Origin: JASHPR01 sp963739645
Lineage (GTDB): Bacteria > Actinomycetota > Actinomycetes > Streptosporangiales > Streptosporangiaceae
Direction of reading: 5' to 3'
DNA length: 64,000 nt
Assembly (NCBI GenBank): GCA_963739645.1
Contig: CAVUBM010000080.1
Location: forward strand, 1 to 64,000
Positions 1-9,153 of this stretch are shown here, in pieces (the stretch's first letter is position 1; each line of letters opens with the position of its first letter). The notes beneath the pieces are model-generated. The model was not told where the DNA came from. It searched no databases and saw only the letters and a program-made list of their open reading frames with translations. A program made the position numbers and the translations under genes.

Positions 1-2
1 AT

Positions 3-281
3 GCGATCGCTCAGAGGCTCACCGAAGAACTCGTGACGCCAGATGGTGACCCAGCACCGCCCGACCGGGTTGCGGAGGTCGTGGGGAAGGTGGCGGAGCC
101 GTTGGCAGAGCACCGTCCAGGACTTCGTGCCATTGCTCGTCGAGAACCAGGCCCGCACGCAACTCCAGGCCGAAGGCCTCCGCCTCAACCCGCCCGAGGA
201 GGACGTCGGCAAAGCGACCAAGCAACCCGAGGACAGGGGTGGGGATCTCGTGTCTGGATTCAGCCGACCGACCTCGACTGA
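3..281 (+). CDS. Possible three-helix-bundle dimerisation domain protein, partial and frameshifted
   Basis: Frame 3 reads RLTEELVTPD and then PPDRVAEVVGKVAE. A one-base frameshift near position 113 moves the reading to frame 1, which gives VQDFVPLLVENQARTQLQ. Actinobacterial three-helix-bundle dimerisation proteins typically have a PPxxV helix followed by a VxDFVPxLVExxAR helix, so the two halves fit one small gene. Its start is probably at or before the window edge and its end is uncertain. The molecular role of the family is not known to me. An antisense reading of the same stretch shows no family resemblance. Confidence 0.4.
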   Translation, partial: AIAQRLTEELVTPDGDPAPPDRVAEVVGKVAEPLAEHRPGLRAIARREPGPHATPGRRPPPQPARGGRRQSDQATRGQGWGSRVWIQPTDLD

Positions 282-431
282 AACGGTCCGTTTCCGACGG
301 GCGGGCCACCCGGCGCGCACCTCGGCTCACGGACCGCGATCAGCCGGCCTCAGGCCGAGAGGAACCGCGCCCAATACGAGTCGGCGGCACCACGACGATG
401 TCCGACTTCTCCACCGGCGACAGGTTCGAAC

Positions 432-905
432 CCGGTGCTCTACGTCGACCCGATCACCGGTCAGCCCTTGACCGGGCCCAAGCCGGTCGTCCCCGACAGC
501 AAGACGCCGGCGTGCCTCGGCTTGCCAAGTTGGCAGGCGGTGGTCTCGTCCTGCGGTCAGCTGCTGGAGCCGACGGAATCCGGCGGCACCCAGTGGGCGC
601 GACGTCACGACCGCCTCGGCACCGCACCGCTCGCACGACACCTCGCCGGCACCTCCGCCATCCGTTGGCCGCCGCAGCGGGGCGGCGCACACGTCGCAAC
701 GCTGGCGGACGTACCGCGGGAGCTCGATCCACTCGAGCTCAGCGGCGAGCCGCGTCGCCGTCGTCGCGCCGCGCGTAGGTTCGCGGCGACGGACCGCACG
801 ACGCCCAGATCCAGCATCGGCCAGGTGCCGTGCTGGCCGGCCAGCGGACTCTTGGTGTCGACATACACCGAGCTCGCCGCTTGGTCGTAGCAACGGACCA
901 CCCCT
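432..905 (-). CDS. Unidentified zinc-ribbon protein, frameshifted
   Basis: I do not recognise this gene. On the minus strand one frame reads VYVDTKSPLAGQHGTWPMLD and LGVVRSVAANLRA. A shift near position 770 continues as AAELEWIELPRYVRQRCDVC, then a second CxxC knuckle (CERC) about 25 residues later. Two CxxC pairs at this spacing suggest a structural zinc ribbon. An acidic/aromatic helix precedes it, and a basic tail (RPLGAAGFRRLQQL) follows. The protein would be roughly 150 residues. The start is not fixed, and at least one indel interrupts it. A plus-strand alternative covering the same bases lacks any recognisable motif. Confidence 0.3.
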
Positions 906-1012
906 CGCGCTCATGGCTCAAACGCTACGCAGCGCAGGAAACGGCGAAACGGCGACGGCGTGAACAGCGGGTAGCGACCCGCCGCCGCTCGCGAGCCCGG
1001 CCCGGGCCGGCG

Positions 1013-2011
1013 TCAGTCGACGTCGGCCAGCTCGCTGCCGTCGGCGTGACGCTTGCGAGGCCGCTGGAGGGTGAACGTGTCGAGCTTCTGGTAGTTCGCC
1101 GGATCCTGCGGCCGCACCGAAGTGGGACACCGTGATCGTCGTGAGGCCGTCACGGCGGGGTGTAACTCCGAACGTGGCAAAGCCGTCGGGGTCTGCAGGT
1201 CGCGGTACGCCGACCAGTCGCCCGGCTCCGTCGCGATGACGCTCCGGATGCTGCAGCGTCGCACTGCCCTCCCGATCCCTGTGATCACCACCCCGTCATA
1301 CGGCATCCAGGCCCGATTGGCGGCGGAACGCATGTTGTTGTTGAAGAACGACGACCACGTGGCGACGGGAGCGTCGCTCACGTTGGCGTAGCAGAGGTCG
1401 CCGTTCATCAGGTGGAAGAGTGGATCCATGGCTTCGACGGCGTCGACGATGAACCCGGCGTTGGGCGAGTGCGGACCGAGACCCGTACCGACCGCGGCCG
1501 GGATGGCCTGATCACCGAAGCTCGTGAACCGGAACGGCTTCGAGCGCGCCACGGGTGCCGTCTGGAACCGCCCGGCGACCGGATCGGCGCCACGATGCAG
1601 CACCTCGTAGCGGTACTGCGTGTCCGGAAGAGTACGCGGATCGGGGCGTGGTACGTGAAGACGGTCTCGCCGGTCAGGGCGTCGGTGTAGACGCGTTCTA
1701 TCGCATCGAGATCCAGGCCGAAACCCCCACGGTCGCCGAGGCGCAGGCGAGGGCGGACAACCGGCGCCGCCACCGCCCAGAACCGCTTCGTGCGCGGCTT
1801 CGCGCCGAACTGGACGTGGAGCTGCTCGGGGGCCGGAGCGCCCGCGACCGCGGGTTGCCGGAGGAGCTGGGGACCGGCGAAGACCCGCTGCTCGAGAAGT
1901 GGCGGGCCGATCACGAGGGCGGCGCCACCGGCACCCGAAGAACAGCGAAGCATCCCGCGACAGGCGATTGCCGCGTGGTTCAGGCGGGCCGGAAGGACTC
2001 AGCTCGGTCAT
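1013..2011 (-). pseudogene. Purple-acid-phosphatase-like metallophosphoesterase with internal deletion
   Basis: The protein should be an exported binuclear metallophosphoesterase with an N-terminal fibronectin-like domain. A Tat-like hydrophobic segment (CSSGAGGAALVIGPPLL) is followed by PEQLHVQFGA and VYTDALTGETVFTYHAPI. A shift gives LPDTQYRYEVLHRGADPVAG, and then the phosphatase motifs FTSFGDQ and HLMNGDLCYAN. The expected GNH[DE] motif and the GHxH region are missing. The reading passes from WSAYRDLQTP straight to the C-terminal GFATFGVTP and YQKLDTFTLQRPR segments, so the catalytic middle is lost near positions 1160-1200. Several single-base frameshifts are also present. Whether the loss is genuine or an assembly collapse cannot be told from the sequence. 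Confidence 0.55.
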
Positions 2012-2558
2012 TGGACCATCATCCGGCGCTCAGGCGACAACCGATCGAACGTGGCACGAACGCAGAGTGGTGAAGCGGAGAACACCCGCAACCGGCTCGT
2101 GCGAGCTCGCGCCGCCGCCGACGGCACATCGTGCGCTGCGCGCCATCCGAAGCCACGCTCCTGTTGAAACGACAGGTGATCATCGGGTGAAGAGCGTTGC
2201 CGTTCCGTTGCCCGGTTGATGCCGAGGCGGTAGACCCACTGGGGGTAGTGGGTGGCGGGTCCATCGCGTAGCCGCCGTCGAGAGCCTCCGGGAGCCGAGG
2301 GGCCAACGCGTCGGCGCCGGACCGTGAGATCCGTGGCGGACGGGACGCCCTCGCGAGTTACGCGACGTTGGGCGACGTCGCACCACCACCGAAGCGTCTC
2401 CTCGCTGCGGCCCGTCCTGCCTGCGGTCGTCAGCCAGTCGCCGGCGGTGGGCCTCGGATACGCGGACGTTGCTCGAGGGGCAAGGGTTCCCGCGGCGCAG
2501 ACGATCGGCGAGGTCGCTCGCGGTGCGGGGAGCGACCCGGATGTGACATGGTGTCAGA
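2012..2558. other. Stretch without a supported gene
   Basis: This lies between the divergent phosphatase remnant and the peroxiredoxin-like gene. All reading frames here are short and basic and show no family motif. It presumably holds promoters for both neighbours, but I see no convincing operator or hairpin. Confidence 0.4.
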
Positions 2559-3092
2559 ATGGATTTGCAGAGGTTGGAGCAGGTCGAGCTCGACGGGGGC
2601 TGACGGCGGGCGGCACCGCATGGGGGACTTCTGGACGGCCGCTCCCGTGATCCTCGTCTTTCTGCGCATTTCGGCTGACTGCTCTGCCGAGAGCACGCCG
2701 CGCAGTTGCGCGGCCACTACGACGAGATCAAGTCGACCGGCGCCGAGGTGGTGGCGGTCGGGACCGGCGACCTCGGCTACGCGGAGAGCCTTCGTCGCCG
2801 ATGAGCACATCCCCTTCCCTGTCCTGGTTGACGACGACGCTTCCGCCGCCACCGCTGCCGCGCTGAAGAGGGTCAACTTCGCCACACTGCTCTTCGATCC
2901 CCGCAGCCTCCAGGGAGCGCGCCGGGCCCACCGGGATGGCTTCCGCGTGCGGAAGAGCGGGAAGCGAGTCACTCAGCTGGGCGCCACGTTCGTGCTCGGC
3001 CCCGGGCCTCACGTGCGCTACGCGCATGTCGACGCGCACACCGCGGACCATGCGCGCCGCTCGCAGACGTGCTCGCCGCGCTCCCTGTATAG
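2559..3092 (+). CDS. Peroxiredoxin-like (AhpC/TSA family) protein with in-frame UGA at the catalytic Cys position; candidate selenoprotein
   Basis: Pieced across frames, the protein runs MDLQRLEQVELDG, MGDFWTAAPVILVFLR, LLCREHAAQLRGHYDEIK, GAEVVAVGTGDLGYAES, FVADEHIPFPVLVDDD, SGKRVTQLGATFVLGPG and VRYAHVDAHTADHA. This is the thioredoxin-fold peroxiredoxin-like family, expected to reduce peroxides or thiols in the cytosol. Four single-base indels interrupt it: the G-run near 2597, CGCAT near 2665, and points near 2790 and 3055. The conserved active site of the family is HFGCxxC. Here the codon of the first, catalytic cysteine is TGA (2676-2678), in the same frame as the downstream LLCREH. A perfect 7-bp hairpin lies 25 nt further on. 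Either the UGA encodes selenocysteine, or TGC was misread as TGA. The stop is TAG at 3090-3092. Confidence 0.6.
2697..2714 (+). promoter_or_regulatory. Candidate bacterial SECIS hairpin
   Basis: A perfect 7-bp stem, GCCGCGC/GCGCGGC, closes a four-base loop AGTT. The loop starts 25 nt after the in-frame TGA at 2676-2678. The published bacterial SECIS model asks for a 3-14 nt loop with G among its first two bases, an upper stem of 4-16 bp, and 16-37 nt between UGA and loop; all three are met. Chance hairpins are common in DNA this GC-rich, so this supports the selenocysteine reading but does not establish it. Confidence 0.35.
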
Positions 3093-3251
3093 CGTCAGCG
3101 TGTTCGCTTCGACCCCGACGGCCGGCCGCACGGCGCTGTAGCGAAACCTGGAGCGGCGCCGAGGCGGGGACCGGGCCATCTAGCCCGGACCGTCAGGGGT
3201 TCCCGGTGCCCGGACCGATGAGTCCGGGCGTCGTCCATCGTCGGTACTGAC

Positions 3252-3909
3252 ATGGCTGCTCCCGAACCCCTCGCGAAGAACCTCGCCGACCTCTACGACC
3301 TCGCGCCGCTCGACTGGGCGGAGGTGCGCCACACGCTCGAGACCCACCTGACCCAGGCACCCGGCACCGGCGGACCGGACCACCACACCTTCTGGTTGTC
3401 GACGACCGACGCCGATGGGCCGCCCCACATGACCGCCGTCGGCGCCTTCTGGGTCGAAGGCCGTTACTACTTCTGCGGCAGCCCCCGGTCGCGCAAGATC
3501 CGCTACATCGAGCGCGACCCGCGCTCGCGCCTTCGGCGTCGCCGTCCGCGGCTACGACGTGGCGCTCGAGGGCCGTGCCACCCACGTCACCGACGACACG
3601 CGCGGCTGCAGCGCCTCGCCGCCGTGTTCGCCGAGGGCGGCTGGGCACCGACCGTGGCCGGCGGCGGCTTCACCCACGATTACAGCGCCCCCAGCGCCGG
3701 GCCACCGCCGTGGTATGTCTACGAGTTCATCCCCGCGGAATGCCTACGCCGTCGCCACCACCGAGCCCGGCGGCGCCACCCGTTGGACCTTCGGATCATC
3801 CCGGCGGGCGAGTGCGGAACATCGTCAAACCGGGTGCAGGAGTACGCCCGCCCACAACGACCACGCCGCTCTCATCGGCCAAGCCATCGACGGCACCACC
3901 GGCGAGTGA
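3252..3909 (+). CDS. Pyridoxamine 5'-phosphate oxidase-like flavin/F420-binding split-barrel protein, frameshifted
   Basis: The N-terminal part reads MAAPEPLAKNLADLYDLAPL, then HTFWLSTTDADGPPHMTAVG, then EGRYYFCGSPRSRKIRYIER. This is the usual order in the PPOX-like split-barrel family, where a small flavin- or F420-dependent enzyme binds its cofactor at a dimer interface. After frameshifts near 3525 and 3600 the sequence continues as YDVALEGRATHVTD, LQRLAAVFAEGGWAPTVAGG and YVYEFIPRNAYAVATT, and ends after GATRWTF. The last frame closes at the TGA at 3907-3909. The substrate is unknown. The start ATG is the first one after the short gap behind the peroxiredoxin-like gene. Confidence 0.6.
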
Positions 3910-4134
3910 ACCGCCCAGACCTGCCTGAGCGGCGGCGTCTTCGCGGCCGGCGGGTCGAGCAGCCGGCCTGAGTCACGCCGATGGCCGAGCCCAACGGGGT
4001 GGACCAGAGTGTGTTCCTCTCGCGGTGCCGCGTCTCACGCCTTGAACCCGTGCGGGCCCGAAGAGGCGGACGCGTCGAGGTGAGTGGTCACGGGGACCGC
4101 TCCGCACGGGGTACGCATCTTGGTCGGGCCGTCG

Positions 4135-5635
4135 TCAGGTTTGACCCACGTACAGGTCGCGCAGCTCTCGTTTGAGCACCTTGCCCGTCGCGTTCTTCGG
4201 CAGCTCGGCCGCAATGACGGCACCGTTGCGCGGCTTCTTGAACGAGGCCAGGTTCTCCCTGCAGAAGGCGATCACGTCCGTCTCGGCGAGAGAGTGCCCT
4301 GCCTTCGGGACGACAATCGCGCACACGGATTCCCCCAGGTCGCGTCCGGCTCGCCGATCACCGCGACCTCGTCGACGGCGGGATGTCCAGGATCACCTCC
4401 TCGACCTCGCGCGGGTACACGTCGACCCCCCAGTGATGATCACGTCCTTCACCACGATCCGTGAGGTAGACGTACCCGGCCTCGTCCACGTAGCCGACGT
4501 CTCCCGTGCGAAGGAACCCATCGTGCAAGGCGATCGCCGTCGCGCCCGGGTCGCTCCAGTAGCCGGCCATGACCACGTCCCCGCGGACGACGATCTCGCC
4601 TTGCTCACCACGGGCCATCGCCGGCCGACAGTTCCACAACCCGGACATCCACTCCCGTGAACGGGCAACCGCCGGACATCTCGCTCACCGACGCACTCCG
4701 ACGGGGAGCACCGTGATCGTCATCGGAGCCTCACCCTGTCCGTAGATCTGCGTCACGATCGGCCCCCAGCCGGTCTCTCAAGCGGATGACGTCCTCACGG
4801 TAGAACGGCGCACCGCCGACCACGATCGAGCGAACAGACGCCATCCGCCGATCCTCTCGCCCCAAGCCGGCGACCAACCGGTTCAACATGGTCGGGGGCA
4901 AGAACGCGACGTGGGTCACCCACGCGGCGTGCACCATGTCGAGGAAAGCCTGGCATCGAAACGGTCACTCGCCAGGATGGCGTTCGTCGCGCCGTGACCG
5001 AGCGCCGGCAAGAGATAGAGACCGCTGCCATGGCTCAGCGGCGCCACGTGGGCGAAGACACTGCCCCTCGTGACACCGTCCACCTCGGCGTAGTAGTTCA
5101 GCGTCATGGCAAGGAGGTTGCGATGGGTCAGCGTCGCCCCCTTCGGCCTGCCGGTCGTTCCCGACGTGTAGAACAGCCACGCCGGATCATCCGGATCGAC
5201 CGCCACGAGGGCCAACGACGGCCCCGAGGCCACCGCCTCGAGGGCCGTACCCGCAGTCCCGTCCGTGCTGATGACTCGTGTCCGCCCTTCAACGGCGGCG
5301 GCGGCGGACTGCGTCCCCGGCACTCGCCAAGATCGCGGCGGCGGACGAGTGGTCGACGATATAGGCGACCTCGGCTTCATGAAGGTGCCAGTTCACGGGC
5401 ACAGCCACGAAGCCGGCCCAGGAGCACCAGCACCAGCATCTGGACGCTCGGGACAGTTCGGAAGGTCGAGAACGACCCGGTCCCCGCGCTGCAGACCCAG
5501 GTGCGCCAGTCCACCCGCAACGGCCGACGCACGCTCGATGAGCTCTGGGTATGTCGCCGAGCGGATCCCGTAACTCCATGCAGGACGCCGCTCTGGATGG
5601 TCCCGGCCGCGCAGCAGAAGGTTGGCGATGTTCAT
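4135..5635 (-). CDS. AMP-dependent acyl-CoA synthetase, frameshifted
   Basis: This is an adenylate-forming ligase that activates a carboxylic (probably fatty) acid to its CoA thioester. From the N-terminus the pieces are MNIANLLLRGRDHPERRP, YPELIERASAVAGGLAHLGL and VPVNWHLHEAEVAYIVDHS. The AMP-binding loop follows: YTSGTTGRPKGATLTHRN. Further on come HGSGLYLLPALGHGATN, FLPPTMLNRLVAGLG, GEIVVRGDVVMAGYW, FLRTGDVGYVDEAGYVYLTD, and the C-terminal lysine motif LPKNATGKVLKREL. At least five frameshifts separate these segments, but all parts of the fold are present and in order, so the damage looks like sequencing error. The start is the ATG at 5633-5635. The substrate cannot be inferred. Confidence 0.7.
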
Positions 5636-6044
5636 CAGGCGGCCTCGTTCACGATCGGAGAACGTAAACGCCCTCGCGGGGTTGCTGGACACGTGCTTGC
5701 CCGCCAAGGTTGCCGGCTCTGTGGCACCGATCTGGCGGAGGGCGGCACTCACCTCGACGAGCACCCCAAAGTCACGACGAACGTCGCCATGTCGCATTGT
5801 TGCACCTCCTCCCCGCGAACGCCGCTCGGAACCAGCCCCGTCGTTGCCGCCGCCACGGGAGCGTCCCCGGCTGCCGCGTCGAAGTCCACGCAACGCTCCG
5901 AGCCGCGACCCGACCGCGCTCAGGGTGTGGCACGTCGCCGCGTCGGGATCCAGGAGGTCGGGAGCAACAGCGCCACGCCGCCGGCGAGGATGGGCTCGAC
6001 GGTCCTCGACTGAGCAAGGAACGGGAGATCACAAGTCTCAGCCG
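5636..6044. other. Stretch without a supported gene
   Basis: This lies between the acyl-CoA synthetase start and the end of the TetR gene, both on the minus strand. Reading frames here are basic and low in family signal. It should contain the synthetase promoter. I see no hairpin with a T-tract and no clear operator. Confidence 0.35.
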
Positions 6045-6836
6045 TCACCGGTCGCTCACCACTACCGCTGGTTTGACGCAGGTGCAGGCCGCCGCCTCGA
6101 GCTCCGAGGGATGGACGTGGCGGTGGAGCTCACCTTCGGCGGCGTGGCGCGGGATGGCTGGTGTCGAGTCCGCGACGGGGGCGGCTCCGGCCAGGGACGC
6201 GGCTCGGAGCGCGGCGACGGTGGAGCCCTCGAGGGCTTCGACGGCGCCGGGGGTGAGCGATCGGGCGTCGACCATGAAGCGGTGGAAGATCGGGCCGAGG
6301 ACAAGGTTGATGGCGATGCTCGGGTCGAGGGCAGGGATCTCCTGGCGGGCGATGGCGCGGTCGAGCATGTCGATGAACAGCTGGCGCTTCGGGCCGCCCA
6401 TCCGATCCTGAACGAGCGCGGCGAGGTCGGGATTCTTGAACACTTCGCCGATCAAGCCCCGCAGTACGCGCCCTTCTTCGCCGCTGAAGGCAGCAGCGGC
6501 CTGGTTCAGCGCATTTTTGAGGTCGCCGGCCAGGCTTCCCGTATCCGCGTACTCCACACCCCGATGGAGCGATTCGAGGGCGGCGACCACGAGATCCTCC
6601 TTGGAGGACCAGCGGCGGTAGAGCGTCGTCCCCGATACCCCCGCCCGTTTGGCCACACCGGCCATCGACAGCCGTGCGTATCCCTCCTCCTGCAGACTCG
6701 CCAGCGCGGCGTGCAGCAGAGCCTGATCGGCGGCGGGGCTGCGGGGCCGTCCACCCCGCGCCGCCTGCAGAAGCGAGCAGGCCTGGTCGTCGCCCGCCTC
6801 CACCTCGACCGGAGCCCTGACGCCGCCGGCGGTCAT
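6045..6836 (-). CDS. TetR/AcrR family transcriptional regulator
   Basis: The protein has 263 residues. Its N-terminal DNA-binding domain spans about residues 30-85: LLHAALASLQEEGYARLSM, then the helix-turn-helix AGVAKRAGVSGTTLYRRWSS with KEDLVVAAL. The C-terminal ligand-binding domain is all-alpha (IAINLVLGPIFHRFMVDARS). Its ATG overlaps the TGA of the upstream MFS exporter as ATGA, so the two are co-transcribed and translationally coupled. It probably represses the exporter and itself through the inverted repeat at 8409-8430, with an exported drug as inducer. That role is inference from the arrangement. The frame is intact, unlike most of the neighbouring 6 kb. Confidence 0.85.
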   Translation of the reverse strand: MTAGGVRAPVEVEAGDDQACSLLQAARGGRPRSPAADQALLHAALASLQEEGYARLSMAGVAKRAGVSGTTLYRRWSSKEDLVVAALESLHRGVEYADTGSLAGDLKNALNQAAAAFSGEEGRVLRGLIGEVFKNPDLAALVQDRMGGPKRQLFIDMLDRAIARQEIPALDPSIAINLVLGPIFHRFMVDARSLTPGAVEALEGSTVAALRAASLAGAAPVADSTPAIPRHAAEGELHRHVHPSELEAAACTCVKPAVVVSDR

Positions 6837-8392
6837 GACGCCGCCGCCGTCGCCAACTCGATGGACTCCACCGAGGCGGGCTCGTCAGCCGCCCTGGCCG
6901 GCAGCCAGATATACGCCACCGCCGCCCCGGCCAGGACGAACAGCGTGCCGATGAGGGCGGTCAGATCCATGGCGTGGACGAACGACCGCTTGGCATCAAG
7001 AGCCAGCTGGGAGCGGGCCGCGGCCGGCAACGAACCGGCGGTGACCAGGGCGTTGCCGATGCCGCCGCGCACCGTCGCCCGGGCCGTCGCCGTCAGGGCC
7101 TTGAAACTGGCCGAGGACTGAACGCTCGATCGGTAGACCACATTGGTGATGCTTCCGAGGATGGCCACGCCGAGGGCGCCGCCGATCTGGCGGGTGGTGT
7201 CATTGACAGCCGAGCCGACGCCCGCCTTGGCGAGAGGCAGCGATCCCATGATCGAGTTGGTCGCCGGAGTCATGACGCCGCCGAGCCCTATACCGAGCAA
7301 CGCCAGCACGGCGGCAACCAGCCAGTAGGAGGAATCGACGCTGGCCGTGGAGAGCAGGGCGACGGCGCCGGCGGCAATGATCAAGCCGGCGACGACGACG
7401 GCCTTCGACCCGAACCTGGCGTCCAAGCGGGCACTCGCCGGGGAGCTGATCATCATGGTGGCCGCGAGCGGGATGAAGCCGAGTCCGGCCTGCAGGGCCG
7501 AATAGCCGAGGACCGACTGCAAGTACTGGGTCAGGAAGAACAACAGACCGGTCATGGCAAAGAAGGCCAGCGTGACCGCCAGCGAGGCGGCGGAGAATCT
7601 CGGGTTCTCGAAGAAGCGCACATCGAGCATGGGGTGATCGCAGTGCAGTTCCCAGAGGGCGAACAGGGCCACCACGATCAAGCCGACGACGAACACGCCG
7701 AGCACGGTCGGGTTGCCGATCCCCCTCGTCGGCGCTTCGATGATGGCGTACAGCACCATGGTCAGGCCGACGATCGACAAGCCCGTCCCCACCGGATCCA
7801 ACCGGGGAGCGGAGGGATCTCGGCTGTCGGGGACGACCAGCTTGCCGGCGATGAGGGCGAGAATGACGACGGGGACGTTGATGAGGAACACCGATCCCCA
7901 CCAGAAGTGAGCGAGCAGGAGTCCTCCGAGCGTCGGTCCGGCGACGATGCCGAGACCGGCGACGCCGGCCCAGATCCCGATCGCCTTGGCCCGCTCTTCC
8001 TTCGGAAACACGTTGGTGAGGATGGACAGCGTCGCCGGCATGATGAGGCAGCCGCCGAGGCCCATCAGGGCGCGGCAGGCGATGAGCACCTCGGCGGAGC
8101 CCGAGAAGGCCGATGCCACCGACCCGATCCCGAAGATCACCAAGCCGAGGCTGAGGGCGCGCTTGCGGCCGAAGCGGTCGCCGAGGCTCCCCGTGGTCAA
8201 CAGCATGCTGGCGTAGACGAGCGTGTAGGCGTCGATGATCCACTGCAACGAAGCCGTGCCGGCATGGAGGTCCTTGGCCAACGTCGGCAACGCCACGTTG
8301 AGGATCGTCGTGTCCATCCCGATGATCAGCAGGCTGAAGCACAAGGCGCCAAGCGTCCACCACCTCCTCGCGTACACACGATCCTCGTTCAT
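6833..8392 (-). CDS. MFS multidrug exporter, DHA2 (EmrB/QacA) family
   Basis: This 519-residue membrane protein has the 14-helix layout of the DHA2 family of proton-driven drug exporters. The first helix holds the acidic motif MDTTILNVALP. Loop 2-3 has motif A, GSLGDRFGRKRAL. Helix 5 has the antiporter motif C, GVAGLGIVAGPTLGG. The C-terminal half repeats the fold up to LIGTLFVLAGAAVAYIWLP. The start ATG (8390-8392) is preceded by an AAAGGG ribosome-binding site. It is the first gene of an operon with the tetR gene it overlaps by 4 nt. The frame is intact. The substrate is unknown. Confidence 0.88.
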   Translation of the reverse strand: MNEDRVYARRWWTLGALCFSLLIIGMDTTILNVALPTLAKDLHAGTASLQWIIDAYTLVYASMLLTTGSLGDRFGRKRALSLGLVIFGIGSVASAFSGSAEVLIACRALMGLGGCLIMPATLSILTNVFPKEERAKAIGIWAGVAGLGIVAGPTLGGLLLAHFWWGSVFLINVPVVILALIAGKLVVPDSRDPSAPRLDPVGTGLSIVGLTMVLYAIIEAPTRGIGNPTVLGVFVVGLIVVALFALWELHCDHPMLDVRFFENPRFSAASLAVTLAFFAMTGLLFFLTQYLQSVLGYSALQAGLGFIPLAATMMISSPASARLDARFGSKAVVVAGLIIAAGAVALLSTASVDSSYWLVAAVLALLGIGLGGVMTPATNSIMGSLPLAKAGVGSAVNDTTRQIGGALGVAILGSITNVVYRSSVQSSASFKALTATARATVRGGIGNALVTAGSLPAAARSQLALDAKRSFVHAMDLTALIGTLFVLAGAAVAYIWLPARAADEPASVESIELATAAAS

Positions 8393-8408
8393 CCGCTCAC
8401 CCTTTCGA

Positions 8409-8430
8409 TACGATGCACTACTCTATCGTA
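8409..8430. promoter_or_regulatory. Candidate TetR operator upstream of the MFS exporter
   Basis: A perfect inverted repeat TACGAT-N10-ATCGTA lies 17-38 nt upstream of the exporter start codon, where it would overlap a promoter or block RNA polymerase. It is the only clear palindrome in this leader. Assignment to the co-transcribed TetR protein is inference from position. Confidence 0.45.
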
Positions 8431-8832
8431 ACAGGATGGGGCGCGGTCAGCCGGGGGTCGGCGGGTTCGCGAGGCCCGACGGCGAGCGTCAACACGGCGG
8501 GCGTAGGCGGCGATGGCGTGGCGGCGCTCGGGTGTGTCCCACCGGCACGCTCAAGGCACCTCCTCCGGCGTCGACGTGGCGGTCGAGGTCGTGCGTCGGT
8601 GCGAGGTCGATCAGCTCCCGGGTGACCAACGCCGCCACGTCGATGCGCACGCATCGCCGCGGACGGCCTTCATCCCGTCCCGGCATCTGGCCGAGCCCAG
8701 CTCACCGCGGTGGATCGCGACCGCAGGAGCCGTAGCGCCAACCCGCAAAGGTTCACGACGTCGTTGAACGCTCTGCGAATCGTAACCCTGATCACGACCG
8801 CCAAAAAGTAACTTGATCAGGTCGTTTGTCGA
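8431..8832. other. Stretch without a recognisable gene
   Basis: One minus-strand frame contains VRIDVAALVTRELIDLAPTH and could be a gene remnant, but no family is evident and all other frames break quickly. I see no supported gene between the exporter promoter and the tRNA fragment. Confidence 0.3.
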
Positions 8833-8872
8833 GAGCGGACGACGATCGAACCCGCGACCCTCACCTTGGCAA
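8833..8872 (-). other. 3' half of tRNA-Gly(GCC); attachment-site-like remnant
   Basis: Read on the minus strand, these 40 bases begin in an anticodon loop containing TTGCCAA (anticodon GCC). They continue through GGTGAGGGTCGCGGG, the TTCGA of the T-loop, and a GTCCGCT acceptor strand. The expected 5' half (acceptor, D-arm and 5' anticodon strand) is absent; the preceding bases are unrelated. A duplicated tRNA 3' half is the usual product of site-specific integration by a tyrosine recombinase. One or two bases also appear to be missing from the T-stem. It is not a functional tRNA gene. Confidence 0.5.
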
Positions 8873-9153
8873 TGCGATTCACCCGATTTGGCTACCAGCG
8901 GCGCTTTCGCGAATAGCCTGCTCAGACGGTACATCTGGTGTCCTTTGGTGACCGCCCGTGACCCCCTGTGCCGCTCCGTTTGTGGGACGGATGTGGGACA
9001 GAGGCCGACGACCGATCCGCGAGATGTTGGTGGCGATCTGAACTGCCCGCTGGCGGCCAGTTGGTGCCCTATAACGGCCACCACCGAGGGTGGTCGGCGC
9101 GACGGGAGGTCTTCGACGACGTCGCTCCGGACCCGGTGATAAGGGATGCTCGC
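8873..9153. other. Stretch between the tRNA fragment and the methyltransferase
   Basis: No intact gene is visible. The minus-strand reading (SRIGRRPLSHIRPTNGAAQ and onward) has the basic, Pro-rich look of the tail end of an integrase gene next to an attachment site, but it is too short and degenerate to call. Confidence 0.25.

Noticed and set aside
6974..8431. 485-codon open frame on the plus strand
   Set aside because: It is antisense to the intact MFS exporter, is low-complexity (Glu/Asp/Arg-rich) and lacks any family motif.
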